Notes under the pieces: generated by a model
The model's database searches: none
What the model was told of the DNA's origin: nothing
What the model saw: only the letters and a program-made list of their open reading frames with translations
Made by a program: the position numbers and the translations under genes
Assembly (NCBI GenBank): GCA_949358305.1
Contig: OX442322.1
Coordinates: 10,044,001-10,108,000 of the forward strand
Source of the DNA: Strigamia acuminata
Taxonomy: Eukaryota > Arthropoda > Chilopoda > Geophilomorpha > Linotaeniidae
Direction of reading: 5' to 3'
Length of the DNA: 64,000 nt
Shown: piece by piece, positions 45,801 to 55,774 of the stretch
Numbering within the stretch: the stretch's first letter is position 1
Layout of the letters: each line of letters begins with the position of its first letter

Positions 45801-48082
45801 TTCTTTAGGAACCGGTCTTCAGTTGGAACTTCCTCAGCGTGGTTTTCTTCAATGTACTGCCACATTGAGTCGTCATATCGCTTCTTATAATCGTCATTTG
45901 AGTCGATTCTCTTCAATGTGTTGGCTAATTGGTTAAGTGCGAGCTCCCAGTTTGAGTCCAAGTCAGTTTCTTGTCCATTAAAAGGCAGCATCACCTCGTA
46001 TCTTCCGTCATCGAGACGTTTTGTCGTGGCTTCAAATCGATCTCTTGTGAAATCGGATTCTTTTTCACCAGCATTAATCCCAATTGCCTCTAAGTTCCAA
46101 AGTTTGTCTAATTGTTCATGGATTTCAATGTTGCAAGTATTACAACATGAAGTCAAATCAGCTTCATCTTCGAATAAATCCGTATTTCCGGCTGCTCCGA
46201 TAAGCACCCATCCAAATAACGTATTTATGAGTCCAAGATCGTCGTTGATTTTCTTTTTGCCATCTTTAATGACTTTCCACCAAGCATCAACTCCCAAAAG
46301 AATGTCTATTTGAGATGTCTTGGCTGGCAGATCTTCGGCAAGTTCAAGATTAAGCTTCTTCACCTTTTCTATTACCGATGCATTCAAAATGCCCTGCACT
46401 TTCGGCAAATTTTCCACTGAAAGCATTGATAATTTGAAGTTTTGTGCGTCATTCTTGCTTTGAAGAGTAACGTTGTATACGTCGTAATCAGTGGCAGCAG
46501 GCATAGAATCGTTGAACCGTTGTGTGGTCGCAGAAATACTGCCGCACTTCTTCAGTTTTAGTCGGTTCACCAGTTCAGTTGTAATGAATGACCGATGGCT
46601 ACCCGGGTCAATCATGCCTCTGATGTGGTGTGAACCTCCAGATTTGGTTTTGAGGTCAGCAACAAAAATCATAAGTTGAAGAGAAGTGGATATCGCGCAC
46701 GAGACGTGTGTGGTCACTTGCGACTCCTTGGGTTTCTCTGTCGGACTTGGAGAATTGTTCACCTCAGACTTCTTACAAATGGTTGAATGATGTCTTCCGC
46801 CACAATGCTTGCAGGAAAACTTCACTTTGCAGTCACCAACGCGATGACCTGTTCGAAAACAATTAAAGCAAAGTCTGTTTTTCTTTATCAATTCAATCTT
46901 TGCATTGATTTCGAACTCCTTTTTGCAAGAACCGCTCAAATGGTCTTCTTGACAAAAAATGCACTTGAGTGCCTTGGAATTCGCAGACTTGTTCTCTTGT
47001 CTCGACTCTGTCTTCACTTTGGAGCTTGAAGACGATTTTGAGTCTTGCGTCGCGGTGCAAGTCGTCATGGATCCTTTAACTTTAGCCTTTTCAACTTCAG
47101 ACTTTTCCTTCTTTGCTTTTTCAGATGGAGAAACAGCTTCAGTGCGTTCTGCCATAGCTACTTCCTTTTGAAAAAAGTCAAGCAAAGTCAAAATGTTCTT
47201 GCAAGACAGTCCATGGACTTGGTAAAAACGCAAAGTCATTGGAGCAGGAAACTTGCTAAGAATGTCCGGCATCAGAAATGCACCAGATGTCCGTACAGGA
47301 ATCTTCAGTTGCTCAAGAAGTCGTATTGTTGAAGAAATTTTCGTCAAATTTGCTTTCAACACCTTTGTCGGGTATATGCTTGAAACAGTCTTCAAGTCTC
47401 GAATGGATTGGATGAGAGCCGTCTGTTGCGCATCCTCATCGCCATAGTTACGATCAAGTTCTTCCCGTGCCAAGTCATAGGATTCCTCGATCAAAGGAAA
47501 GGTGGAAATCAAAGCCGCAGCCTCACCTGTACACATAGTTTGAAGGTATTGCAACTTTTCAACACTGCTCAGATCTGGGTCATTATGAACAGAAGTTTCA
47601 AAGTTGCTCTTAAACGTTTTGTATTTGATTATTTCCCCGTCAAACTTGACAGATTCAAGTTTGGGCAACTTGGAATTCTTGCGGAAAGAAGTCGAAGTAT
47701 TCAAGGATGTATTTGCACCGGAAACTGTAGACATGTTGAGTCTTCCTCCAAGGGTTGGAAGAGACCGCTTTGAAACCTCCCACCTTCTTCGGAGAAGTTC
47801 CACTCTCGTTTGTGATGATTCCAGTTTCTCGACACTCTCAAGGTAAAACGCGTGCTCACAGTAGACTTGAAGCTCGTTCAGGCCATTTACAACGCGTGTC
47901 TCTTTCAGATTTGCAGTAAGCAGAAGCGCTTCTAACTCTCCTGGATCGCTCGTCTTCTCCGACAAAGACAGCAAGTCGTTGAGAGATGAAAGTTGTGCTT
48001 CCCACCTGGTCTCTAGTATTTCAATTTGCTCCACAGTGAGTAAATCGCGTTCGGAAGTTTCTGTTTCTCTATCTCTCTCCAT
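42830..48082 (-). CDS. gag-pol: A2 gag-pol polyprotein (BEL/Pao), 1750 aa
   Basis: Same length and domain order as the A1 product, with every zinc, protease, RT, RNase H and integrase signature residue present. Substitutions private to A2 include D6E, E756D, E972G, P998T, E1082K and T1157D. T1157D comes from a cluster of neighbouring base changes, which suggests a sequence patch from a related element rather than single mutations. It retains Trp at 1170 and Arg at 1213, which A1 has changed. The gene starts at the ATG 48080-48082 and ends 58 bases before the 3' LTR, with only a pyrimidine tract between. It may be a source of active protein. Confidence 0.96.
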   Translation of the reverse strand: MERDRETETSERDLLTVEQIEILETRWEAQLSSLNDLLSLSEKTSDPGELEALLLTANLKETRVVNGLNELQVYCEHAFYLESVEKLESSQTRVELLRRRWEVSKRSLPTLGGRLNMSTVSGANTSLNTSTSFRKNSKLPKLESVKFDGEIIKYKTFKSNFETSVHNDPDLSSVEKLQYLQTMCTGEAAALISTFPLIEESYDLAREELDRNYGDEDAQQTALIQSIRDLKTVSSIYPTKVLKANLTKISSTIRLLEQLKIPVRTSGAFLMPDILSKFPAPMTLRFYQVHGLSCKNILTLLDFFQKEVAMAERTEAVSPSEKAKKEKSEVEKAKVKGSMTTCTATQDSKSSSSSKVKTESRQENKSANSKALKCIFCQEDHLSGSCKKEFEINAKIELIKKNRLCFNCFRTGHRVGDCKVKFSCKHCGGRHHSTICKKSEVNNSPSPTEKPKESQVTTHVSCAISTSLQLMIFVADLKTKSGGSHHIRGMIDPGSHRSFITTELVNRLKLKKCGSISATTQRFNDSMPAATDYDVYNVTLQSKNDAQNFKLSMLSVENLPKVQGILNASVIEKVKKLNLELAEDLPAKTSQIDILLGVDAWWKVIKDGKKKINDDLGLINTLFGWVLIGAAGNTDLFEDEADLTSCCNTCNIEIHEQLDKLWNLEAIGINAGEKESDFTRDRFEATTKRLDDGRYEVMLPFNGQETDLDSNWELALNQLANTLKRIDSNDDYKKRYDDSMWQYIEENHAEEVPTEDRFLKKGIYNIPHHPVIKEDRETTKFRVVFNASSAKKGKRSLNDCLFPGPSLNPDLILVMVRFRLYCIPIIADIKQAFLQVMINPTHRNFLRFLWVSKQYFKNPYSWRNLWNNIMILRMIVVPFGVISSPFLLCATIRKQADQYKETHPKEVDALDAGIYMDDLTSGGDHTTDTTKHCEELKMILDDGKLPLVKWATANEKVFNDIKEKGFHMRSDGFCEQGVIKMLGILWDTQEDVLMFRITQMDIIPNTRREVLSLVASIFDPMGLISPVVLKMRLLLQDICLRTKNWDGRISDSEKQEIDEWSRDIQKLKDYKVPRWLETYSNKELSIEVFCDASTKAFGCAIFIVNNKGKRTLLLSKCRLAPAKKITLPRLELTAAVVGVRMCQYLTNNFLPGYPIKDIRYFSDSTITLAWINSKKNEWKPYVSNRVQEIVSSSDASQWSHIPTEFNPADLLTRPHDAKTLMTNKLWWNGVDVSKIEKVEVVQEKLPEEEKRIVVMNVQVKETFISKFFKRYRNFNRLVRVFSYILRWKSHRFRGEDLAQREMESSQIRILQFSQEIYFREEIEAVRNKTEVERYSPLKNFEYFLDEDGLLRLRSRLRLSLLSFDEKYPILLHNESWVTRLIIRKTHLDLMHGDLSETLYRIREKFWVLRGRRTIQTVIRECSVCRRTKLARNNPSTGELPKERVTPAAPFQHTGIDHLGPIFVGKDKKRLKKTYILLFTCMVTRSLHLEVSEDLSTEKFLLAFRRFCARYGCPAKVFSDNSKTFEKGSTQIQSWGKLIGRSDIKTFLSEKRIVWTFIPPLSPWMGGAWERLVRSVKDKLRKTLLRHTVDLENLQTLVLEISSVLNSRPLSYVHENIDGGRILSPENFLTGGMPKYMINKTLNAIKKSDLRKLDKKRRQFIWDFWSIWKHSYLMQLRNFYETKGDKSFQNPKIDQIVLLEKMGTNPYFWPLARIKQVFPGDDGLIRIVSVVLPDGRELRRSVRHIRALELD

Positions 48083-48991
48083 CTCAAATTCACGGCTGTA
48101 AAATATGAAACAGAAGATAATATTTTGAACAACAAAACACTTCGCTTTAAACTTAAAAAGAATATAACTTAAACTTTATACTTGAAAAGAATAAAATTCA
48201 CAATCATTCACTTTAAAAGAACAGAATTTTTCAAAGTTTTCTTGCCCAAACGACAAAAAACCTTGAAAATACACAAGAATATCGAGTGTTTTAGCAATCA
48301 AGGATGCTAAAACAAACGAGCGACCTTGATCACGTATTAAAAACGTGACTCAAAAAGTCCTACACAAGTTTGAATTATTTCTGCTGTTCGTACGGAACGA
48401 ATCTAGCCAGAAAATCACTATCAGATTCACGAGAATAACTGACAGCTCTTGCAATGAGAGACTGAACAGTTTCTAACTCCAAAAAATCTAAATCTCCCCT
48501 GGTTAAGCCAGTTATATGGAGATGCATGCACAAAAATCAAGAAAGCACTTGAAAAATTCACAATAAAATACACTTTCAGTGAATTTTCCCTCAAAACTAG
48601 CTTAGGAAAAAGCAAAAACAGCTTTGAAATACCCAATACAATACCCTCATGCAACCAAAATCTTAGAAATACAAGCACTGAATGCAAAACACAAGAATAA
48701 GCAATTATTTCAGGGGCAAATCGGCTTTCCAGCACAGCGCGTTGTGTAATCCAAGATGTCGACCGAAGAATCTCGTTGCTTGCACAGAAATGTTCGTGAT
48801 CGACGCCAAATAAATCCCCGTTGTGGCTGTTGCCACGTTGAACGACGACCATTCTAGCAGACGACGACTCACGGACGTAATTTCCGTCAATCGCACCAGA
48901 CGCACGGTTGAACGTATCAAATGATGAACCGGAAAAAACCCACAAGAAGCAGACGAAATCCATGGTCACGTGCACCAAAATTCTTATTCGA
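48083..48991 (-). other. A2 5' leader
   Basis: The primer site TGGTGCACGTGACCATGG begins 15 bases from the LTR. It contains an ATG that opens a frame of about 180 codons with a hydrophobic middle (48978-48427). A1 has lost this ATG and A3 has an early stop, so a required protein is unlikely. The leader motif ACACAACGC is at about 48747. Confidence 0.65.
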
Positions 48992-50464
48992 TGTTGCGGT
49001 CAGTCAACAGGAACAGAGAAGAACTGAGATGTGGCGATTCGAAACTCCCGCCAACAAACTCAAACGATCGTATAGTGAAATTCGTACGTGTACCGTGTGG
49101 AAATGCACTTGATTCGCCTCAAAATCTCCTGTTACATGAAGGTTTAACTGTTGGAAACACTTTTGCATGGTATCCAAGTGCTTGCTGATCCATTGGCCAG
49201 TCTGGGAAAAATGGTTCTCTACTCAGGACACATTGGAAATGGGTCAAAAGCAGAAAATACAAGAGTTAACATTAACACGACTATTTTAATCAAATATAAA
49301 ATGGCAACTGAATAATTACACATTATCAATCAAAAGGCACGCAACAAGCCAATTGTCGTCAAAGTACAATAAAGAAAATACTCCGTTGCCACGGAAACGG
49401 AGGAAATGCAATTTCAAGCAAAGACAACAAATTACGAGAAATGTATTAAAAATAATGTGTAATAGCTCAAAATGAGCACAAAAAACTCAGGAATAATAAA
49501 GTCTATCGTAACAACAAAATTCGTTAATCAAAACACTGAGAAAACAGCGAAAACAGTGATCGCTAGGCAGACAATTGGGCCTAACCAATCAAAGACAAGC
49601 AAAATGACATAATCATCAAGTTTGAATTCAAAGTCACACACAACACCAAATAAGTAAAGATTTTGCATTGAAATACATTAAAACTAAATAGTACTAACAC
49701 CAATTGAGATATAAAAACAAAGCGACATGAAAGATTTACAAATCATCGGCAAAATCCAACATGGCGTCCGGTAAACTCTACATTGGCGGCAAAACACAAG
49801 GTTTGAATTTCAACACAAGAAATAACTTATGTAAACACTTTGAAATAAGTAAATAAGTTCAGGGAATGTAATTTCCCGCAAAACAAGACACTTTTTAATG
49901 AAAGAACACTTGAAATCAACCGCAAATCGAACGAAACGATCTTGGACGGCAACGCACATGCGGGGTCCGTCACGATCGCTCGTAGCAGAAAAACGGCTGT
50001 TCCGGGACGAAATTAGAGTGCACGAATCAACAGATCACCCCCAAATCAGTCTAAAACAATGTCAAAAACAATTCTAACCATCAAAATTCCGTCCAAACGG
50101 AAGGTTAGAAGTTTGAACAAAAACCGAACTAGAACTTGAAATATGACGTCACGTCGATAACACTAGTGAACTGTTTAACGACAAATGCACCAAATTTCAC
50201 CCGAAATCACACAAATTGATAGAAAATGAATAAAGTAACACAAAATCACGCAATAAACACTAGAAATAAATGCAATAAACAATGGAATATCACATTTCAT
50301 CAAACATCAGTATCTGAAAGCACTAAAAAACATTTTAATAATGCAAAAATCCTGTAAATAAAAACTGAAATGTTATGCAAAATAAAACACACTTTGGAAA
50401 CATTTATTCAGACACAAATTGGCAATAAAAGTAGTTTCTAAATTATTCCACGTTGTTTGCAACA
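48992..50464 (-). repeat. A2 5' LTR (1473 bp)
   Basis: Pairs with 41299-42771; CRE octamer at 50144-50151. Followed by GGGA (50465-50468) and the resumed C4 body. Confidence 0.95.
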
Positions 50465-50468
50465 GGGA

Positions 50469-52615
50469 GCCCACTCTAGGATGGGTCGAAGGACGTGTGT
50501 GTGCGGCCTTCTTGGCGCCGGCACTCGGCAACACGTTTTGGTCATTGGACAACACGTGCTTTCAGTAGAGTGGCGATTTCCGGAAGTCGGCTTGCTGATC
50601 GACGATGTGGTCAATGGGTATGTGAGCGAGTCAATTGTCGACTTGCAGTTGCTTACCGGTTCCAGGAATGCGGTTGGCAACTGGCAAGCCCTTGTGCTCA
50701 TGTCTATGTGTGACGCCCCTCGCAATCAGGGACGTCAAGCAACCCTCCCTCTTCTCTCGTTTCTCGGTTCAATCATATTGGTTCCGACTCGGGGTGGGCC
50801 AAGCGTTCATACAGTAGCCTCCTTATTGGGGCATGGGGTTTCAGCTAGATCTAGTTTGAATTTCCCCTTCGGTTAAAGAAGTTTCAGTCTTCGTGGTAGT
50901 CTGCTCACAACAGGCTACACGGTGGCCCGAGTGCGGACGCGCTGTCCATCGGGTACCTCTTTGTTCAAGGCGCATTCGTAAAGCGCAGCTCGGCTGAAAG
51001 AAAGCCACCGGTTTTGATTTCTTTTCAACAACGTGATTAGTTTTCATGCAGGAAGTGTAGCTTCACTTCATTTGGTTGCAGTTGCACTGCTTCCAACGTT
51101 TTTCAGTATCGTTTGACACCTGTTGATCTTCAAAAAGAAGTATCTCCCTTTCCTTACTTTTCTCGTGGGGAGGAAATGGATTGATTATTTGGGTACGGAC
51201 TTATTCCCTCTTCGGAAAAAAAAGCAGAAAGTTTAGTGTTTTGGAATTCTTGCTGGTTTTCACAGTTCCAGTTTGTTAGTTTCCTTTGTGAGGCCATACT
51301 TGGCCAATAGCTTTAGTGATAATATTGACGTTTTTGCCGGTATTTATTTGCACGGAACGTGCTCGTTTTTTTTTAGATAATTGAACCGTTTTTCTTTTGT
51401 TAGTTAGATAAAGTTGTGGTCGATGGGTCAGCGTGCGCGTGTTTCCTTGTCGCTGTGGACAAAAGGTCGCAGTTGGTTTACACAGTCACCTGACTACGTC
51501 TTTCCTTTCTTTCTTTATTCTCTGCTCTTAGCGGTGTCGTGGGTTCATGTCAAGTCAGGGTGCGGTCAACGCCTTTGCGTGGCAGTTGCTGCGAATGGTT
51601 CGCATTGCCTGAGCTTCATGCCTTCTCGTTCTCTTTTTCCTCCTTCTGGCGTGATCATGATAGCTAGGTGGTCATGGCTTTGGGTAAGTTGTTAGTTAGT
51701 CACTCTTTGCGAAAGAGTGGTGCCTAGGTCTTGACGGCATTTTCTAGTTCTTCGTACGAATGCTGGGTGGTTGGTCAGACGATAGGTCTGGGTCAACGCA
51801 TTCATTCCCTTAGTTTGTATTTTTTTTGTTTTCTATAAAAGGTTCGTCTTTAGTAGTTTAATAAGTTTAAGTTCGCAGCTCGTGTTTTAGTGCGGATGGA
51901 GGTTTCCGTGGTACGCTGTCACTTGAGCGCTGGCTCGAGGACAACGAGGCGGTGAAGCCTGCCGTGTCTCAAGTCCGTTCTCTTTTGCGTTCCAAGTTTT
52001 CTTTCTAGTCTTCATGTATGTCATGTTCCTTGCGAGGCCATGCTCGGTCAAGAGTTTTTTGTGACAGTTTTCTTTTTTCGATGACGTTTAGTTCTCGGTA
52101 TTGAGATTTTGAACCTCGGTGTGTGGTCAGGCAAGTGTTATTGACCAGCACCCCTTCCTCTTTGACGAGGATTCTCGTTTTCCTGCTTCTAGTTTCCATT
52201 AGTTTAAGCGTCTGTCTACGAGTTGACAGACTGAGCTTTCGGACAAGCTCCCGCAATGTTCTCACGTCGTTTTGGTTAGAAAACCCGTTCAGTCGGATTT
52301 TCTAAAGGTTTTTTGCGTGTGCGCCACGTGGGTATTGGCGACGCCGTGGCCCCTTGGTGTCTGGACTAGGGCATCATGGCACGGCCCTTCTCTTTCTTCT
52401 CTCCGGTGTTTTTGGGTCACAATCCGATTTCGACGCTCTTGGTTCCGTGACGCTTCTAGAGGTCCCGGATGTTTAGGTTACAGCTTTTTGCCTTTGCGAC
52501 TTTCACAAAGTCGAGTTTGGTTTCGGTACTTTTTCTTCCCGTGCTCTTGGTTTTGATGGGGAATTTCTTCAACGGTTTTCTGCCTTGCCTTCCCTTCTTC
52601 TTTGGCCGGCAACGC
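50469..52615 (+). other. C4 body right of A2
   Basis: Colinear with C1 1998-4086. A small open frame at 50481-50876 has no known product. No other gene is seen. It ends with CCCTTCTTCTTTGGCCGGCA then ACGC, immediately before the 3' LTR. Confidence 0.8.
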
Positions 52616-53388
52616 TGTTGCGAGCACGTGCAACATGGATTTTTGCTATCGCAATAGCGGATTTGCTTTAATTGATCAATTATTTAAGTTTGTATTTAGT
52701 TAATAGTGCAGCTTAAGTTTTGGCTAAATGTTAAATGAATTTCGTGTAGTTTGTGAAGTGGGAGCGGTGAATTACCTGATTTAAGCTGTCTTTTTTTAAG
52801 GTAATCTTGTATCTTTTCTTTGATTCTTTGGAGTTTTACTGCTTGGATTCGTCCAAAGAGTCGCTGCTGTTAGTTCCTAGGTTAGTTCATTTATTTGAAA
52901 CACTTTGTCTTAATTTATTACGGTTTTGTGCCTTTTGTAATGATTTTATACTCGAAACTGTGTATTTTCTTGTATACGCTTTATCATTTTGTCACTAGAG
53001 GGACAATTCGCCTCTTGCGAGCGATTGTTGCCACTCGTTGCTAAGAGCCGCTGCTCTAATTGTTGTAGGTTGCGCAGCAACTACTCTGACTTGTTATGTA
53101 GTTTTCTAGGGTTAAGATATGTAATTTTCTCCTCTCTTTTTCTGTGTATTTTGATAGATGTTAACTTTACAATAAATTCGGTTTGTTTATGTGTTATTTA
53201 ACACATTAGTGGTGAGTTCTTCCAGACACTTGTTAGGCCACTTTGCAGGGATTTCAAGCAGGATTTCTCCTGCAATGCATCATCTTTTTTGGAGCTCATC
53301 ACAAGTTTTAGTAAGTAGGTTTATTTGTTATAACCATTTCCGATTGTCTTCTAGAGTGCCACACGGCCACAAAGCACTGCTAGAAACA
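52616..53388 (+). repeat. C4 3' LTR (773 bp)
   Basis: Identical by eye to 38269-39041. It is followed by CCCC (53389-53392) and then, with no spacer, by the A3 LTR. Confidence 0.95.
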
Positions 53389-53392
53389 CCCC

Positions 53393-54864
53393 TGTTGCAA
53401 ACAACGTGGAATAATTTAGAAACTACTTTTATTGCCAATTTGTGTCTGAATAAATGTTTCCAAAGTGTGTTTTATTTTGCATAACATTTCAGTTTTTATT
53501 TAAAGGATTTTTGCATTATTAAAATGTTTTTAGTGCTTTCAGATACTGATGTTTGATGAAATGTGATATTCCATTGTTTATTGCATTTATTTCTAGTGTT
53601 TATTGCGTGATTTTGTGTTACTTTATTCATTTTCTATCAATTTGTGTGATTTCGGGTGAAATTTGGTGCATTTGTCGTTAAACAGTTCACTAGTGTTATC
53701 GACGTGACGTCATATTTCAAGTTCTAGTTCGGTTTTTGTTCAAACTTCTAACCTTCCGTTTGGACGGAATTTTGATGGTTAGAATTGTTTTTGACATTGT
53801 TTTAGACTAATTTGGGGGTGATCTGTTGATTCGTGCACTCTAATTTCGTCCCGGAACAGCCGTTTTTCTGCTACGAGCGATCGTGACGGACCCCGCATGT
53901 GCGTTGCCGTCCAAGATCGTTTCGTTCGGTTTGCGGTTGATTTCAAGTGTTCTTTCATTAAAAAGTGTCTTGTTTTGCGGGAAATTACATTCCCTGAACT
54001 TATTTACTTATTTCAAAGTGTTTACATAAGTTATTTCTTGTGTTGAAATTCAAACCTTGTGTTTTGCCGCCAATGTAGAGTTTACCGGACGCCATGTTGG
54101 ATTTTGCCGATGATTTGTAAATCTTTCATGTCGCTTTGTTTTTATATCTCAATTGGTGTTAGTACTATTTAGTTTTAATGTATTTCAATGCAAAATCTTT
54201 ACTTATTTGGTTTTGTGTGTGACTTTGAATTCAAACTTGATGATTATGTCATTTTGCTTGTCTTTGATTGGTTAGGCCCAATTGTCTGCCTAGCGATCAC
54301 TGTTTTCGCTGTTTTCTCAGTGTTTTGATTAACGAATTTTGTTGTTACGATAGACTTTATTATTCCTGAGTTTTTTGTGCTCATTTTGAGCTATTACACA
54401 TTATTTTTAATACATTTCTCGTAATTTGTTGTCTTTGCTTGAAATTGCATTTCCTCCGTTTCCGTGGCAACGGAGTATTTTCTTTATTGTACTTTGACGA
54501 CAATTGGCTTGTTGCGTGCCTTTTGATTGATAATGTGTAATTATTGAGTTGCCATTTTATATTTGATTAAAATAGTCGTGTTAATGTTAACTCTTGTATT
54601 TTCTGCTTTTGACCCATTTCCAATGTGTCCTGAGTAGAGAACCATTTTTCCCAGACTGGCCAATGGATCAGCAAGCACTTGGATACCATGCAAAAGTGTT
54701 TCCAACAGTTAAACCTTCATGTAACAGGAGATTTTGAGGCGAATCAAGTGCATTTCCACACGGTACACGTACGAATTTCACTATACGATCGTTTGAGTTT
54801 GTTGGCGGGAGTTTCGAATCGCCACATCTCAGTTCTTCTCTGTTCCTGTTGACTGACCGCAACA
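53393..54864 (+). repeat. A3 5' LTR (1472 bp)
   Basis: TGTTGCAAACAACG...GACCGCAACA. AATAAA at 53449-53454, CRE octamer TGACGTCA at 53705-53712, CGCCATGTTGG (54090-54100, YY1-like). Confidence 0.95.
53705..53712 (+). promoter_or_regulatory. CRE octamer in the family A LTR
   Basis: TGACGTCA within a GACGTGACGTCATA context, conserved in all six A LTRs. It suggests that CREB/ATF-type factors drive family A transcription (inference). Confidence 0.4.
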
Positions 54865-55774
54865 TCGAATAAGAATTTTTGGTGCACGTGACCATGGATT
54901 TCGTCTGCTTCTTGTGAGTTTTTTCCGGTTCATCTTTGATACGTTCAACCGTGCATCTGGTGCGATTGACGGAAAATACGTCCGTGAGTCGTCGTCTGCT
55001 AGAATGGTCGTCGTTCAACGTGACAACAGCCACAACGGGGATTTATTTGGCGTCGATCACGAACATTTCTGTGCAAGCAACGAGATTCTTCGGTCGACAT
55101 CTTGGATTACACAACGCGCTGTGCTGGAAAGCCGATTTGCCCCTGAAATAATTGCTTATTCTTGTGTTTTGCATTCAGTGCTTGTATTTTTAAGATTTTG
55201 GTTGCATGAGGGTATTGTATTGGGTATTTCAAAGCTGTTTTTGCTGTTTCCTAAGCTAGTTTTGAGGGAAAATTCACTGAAAGTGTATTTTATTGTGAAT
55301 TTTTCAAGTGCTTTCTTGAATTTTGTGCATGCATCTCCATATAACTGGCTTAACCAGGGGAGGTTTAGATTTTTTGGAGTTAGAAACTGTTCAGTCTCTC
55401 ATTGCAAGAGCTGTCAGTTATTATCGTGAATCTGATAGTGATTTTCTGGCTAGATTCGTTCCGTACGAACAGCAGAAATAATTCAAACTTGTGTAGGACT
55501 TTCTGAGTCACGTTTTTTAATCCGTGATCAAGGTCGCTCGTTTGTTTTGGCATCCTTGATTGCTAAAACACTCGATATTCTTGTGCATTTTCAAGGTTTT
55601 TTGTCGTTTGGGCAAGAAAACTTTGAAAAATTCTGTTCTTTTAAAGTAAATGATTGTGAATTTTATTCTTTTCAAGTGTAAAGTTTATAATTTATTCCTT
55701 TTAAGTTTAAAGCGAAGTGTTTTGTTGTTCAAAATATTATCTTCTGTTTCATAATTTACAGCCGTGAATTTGAG
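54865..55774 (+). other. A3 5' leader with possible intron
   Basis: Primer site TGGTGCACGTGACCATGG at 54880-54897. GTGAGT at 54914 is a strong donor, and TTTCATAATTTACAG ending at 55761 is a good acceptor 13 bases before the gag-pol ATG. Removing the 848 bases between them would leave a short leader whose upstream ATG (54894) reads in frame with gag-pol. The conserved motif TTACACAACGC is at 55107-55117. The long leader frame seen in A2 is stopped here soon after its ATG. Confidence 0.6.
54880..54897 (+). other. Primer-binding site of A3
   Basis: TGGTGCACGTGACCATGG, 15 bases from the LTR. It resembles the tRNA-His complement (TGGTGCCGTGACTCGGAT) with one extra base after TGGTGC. The primer tRNA is not certain. 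Confidence 0.45.

Larger units (their letters stand above)
41299..50464 (-). mobile_element. A2: complete BEL/Pao retrotransposon
   Basis: 9166 bp, minus strand. LTRs are at 48992-50464 (5') and 41299-42771 (3'), 1473 bp each. The duplication is GGGA (41295-41298 and 50465-50468). The empty site in C1 (1994-1997, single GGGA in the same context) and the one in C3 (near 37939) prove the insertion and its exact limits. The ORF is intact and the LTR pair identical by eye. Confidence 0.96.
38269..53388 (+). mobile_element. C4: complete family C element (with A2 inside)
   Basis: LTRs are 38269-39041 and 52616-53388 (773 bp each, identical by eye). The flanking CCCC copies are at 38265-38268 and 53389-53392. 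Without A2 it is about 5.95 kb. The primer site is at 39046. Its leader (39042-39640) is far more diverged from the other C leaders than its LTRs and 3' body are. It has no gag or pol. It is inserted inside C3 in opposite orientation, and A2 is nested within it. Confidence 0.92.

Noticed and set aside
48427-48978. A leader-encoded membrane-like or envelope protein of family A
   Set aside because: The frame loses its ATG in A1 and is stopped early in A3 while gag-pol stays intact; it is probably non-coding leader.
53449-53454. AATAAA as the polyadenylation signal of family A
   Set aside because: It lies very near the LTR start; without a mapped transcript start I cannot place it in the R region, so it is mentioned but not called.
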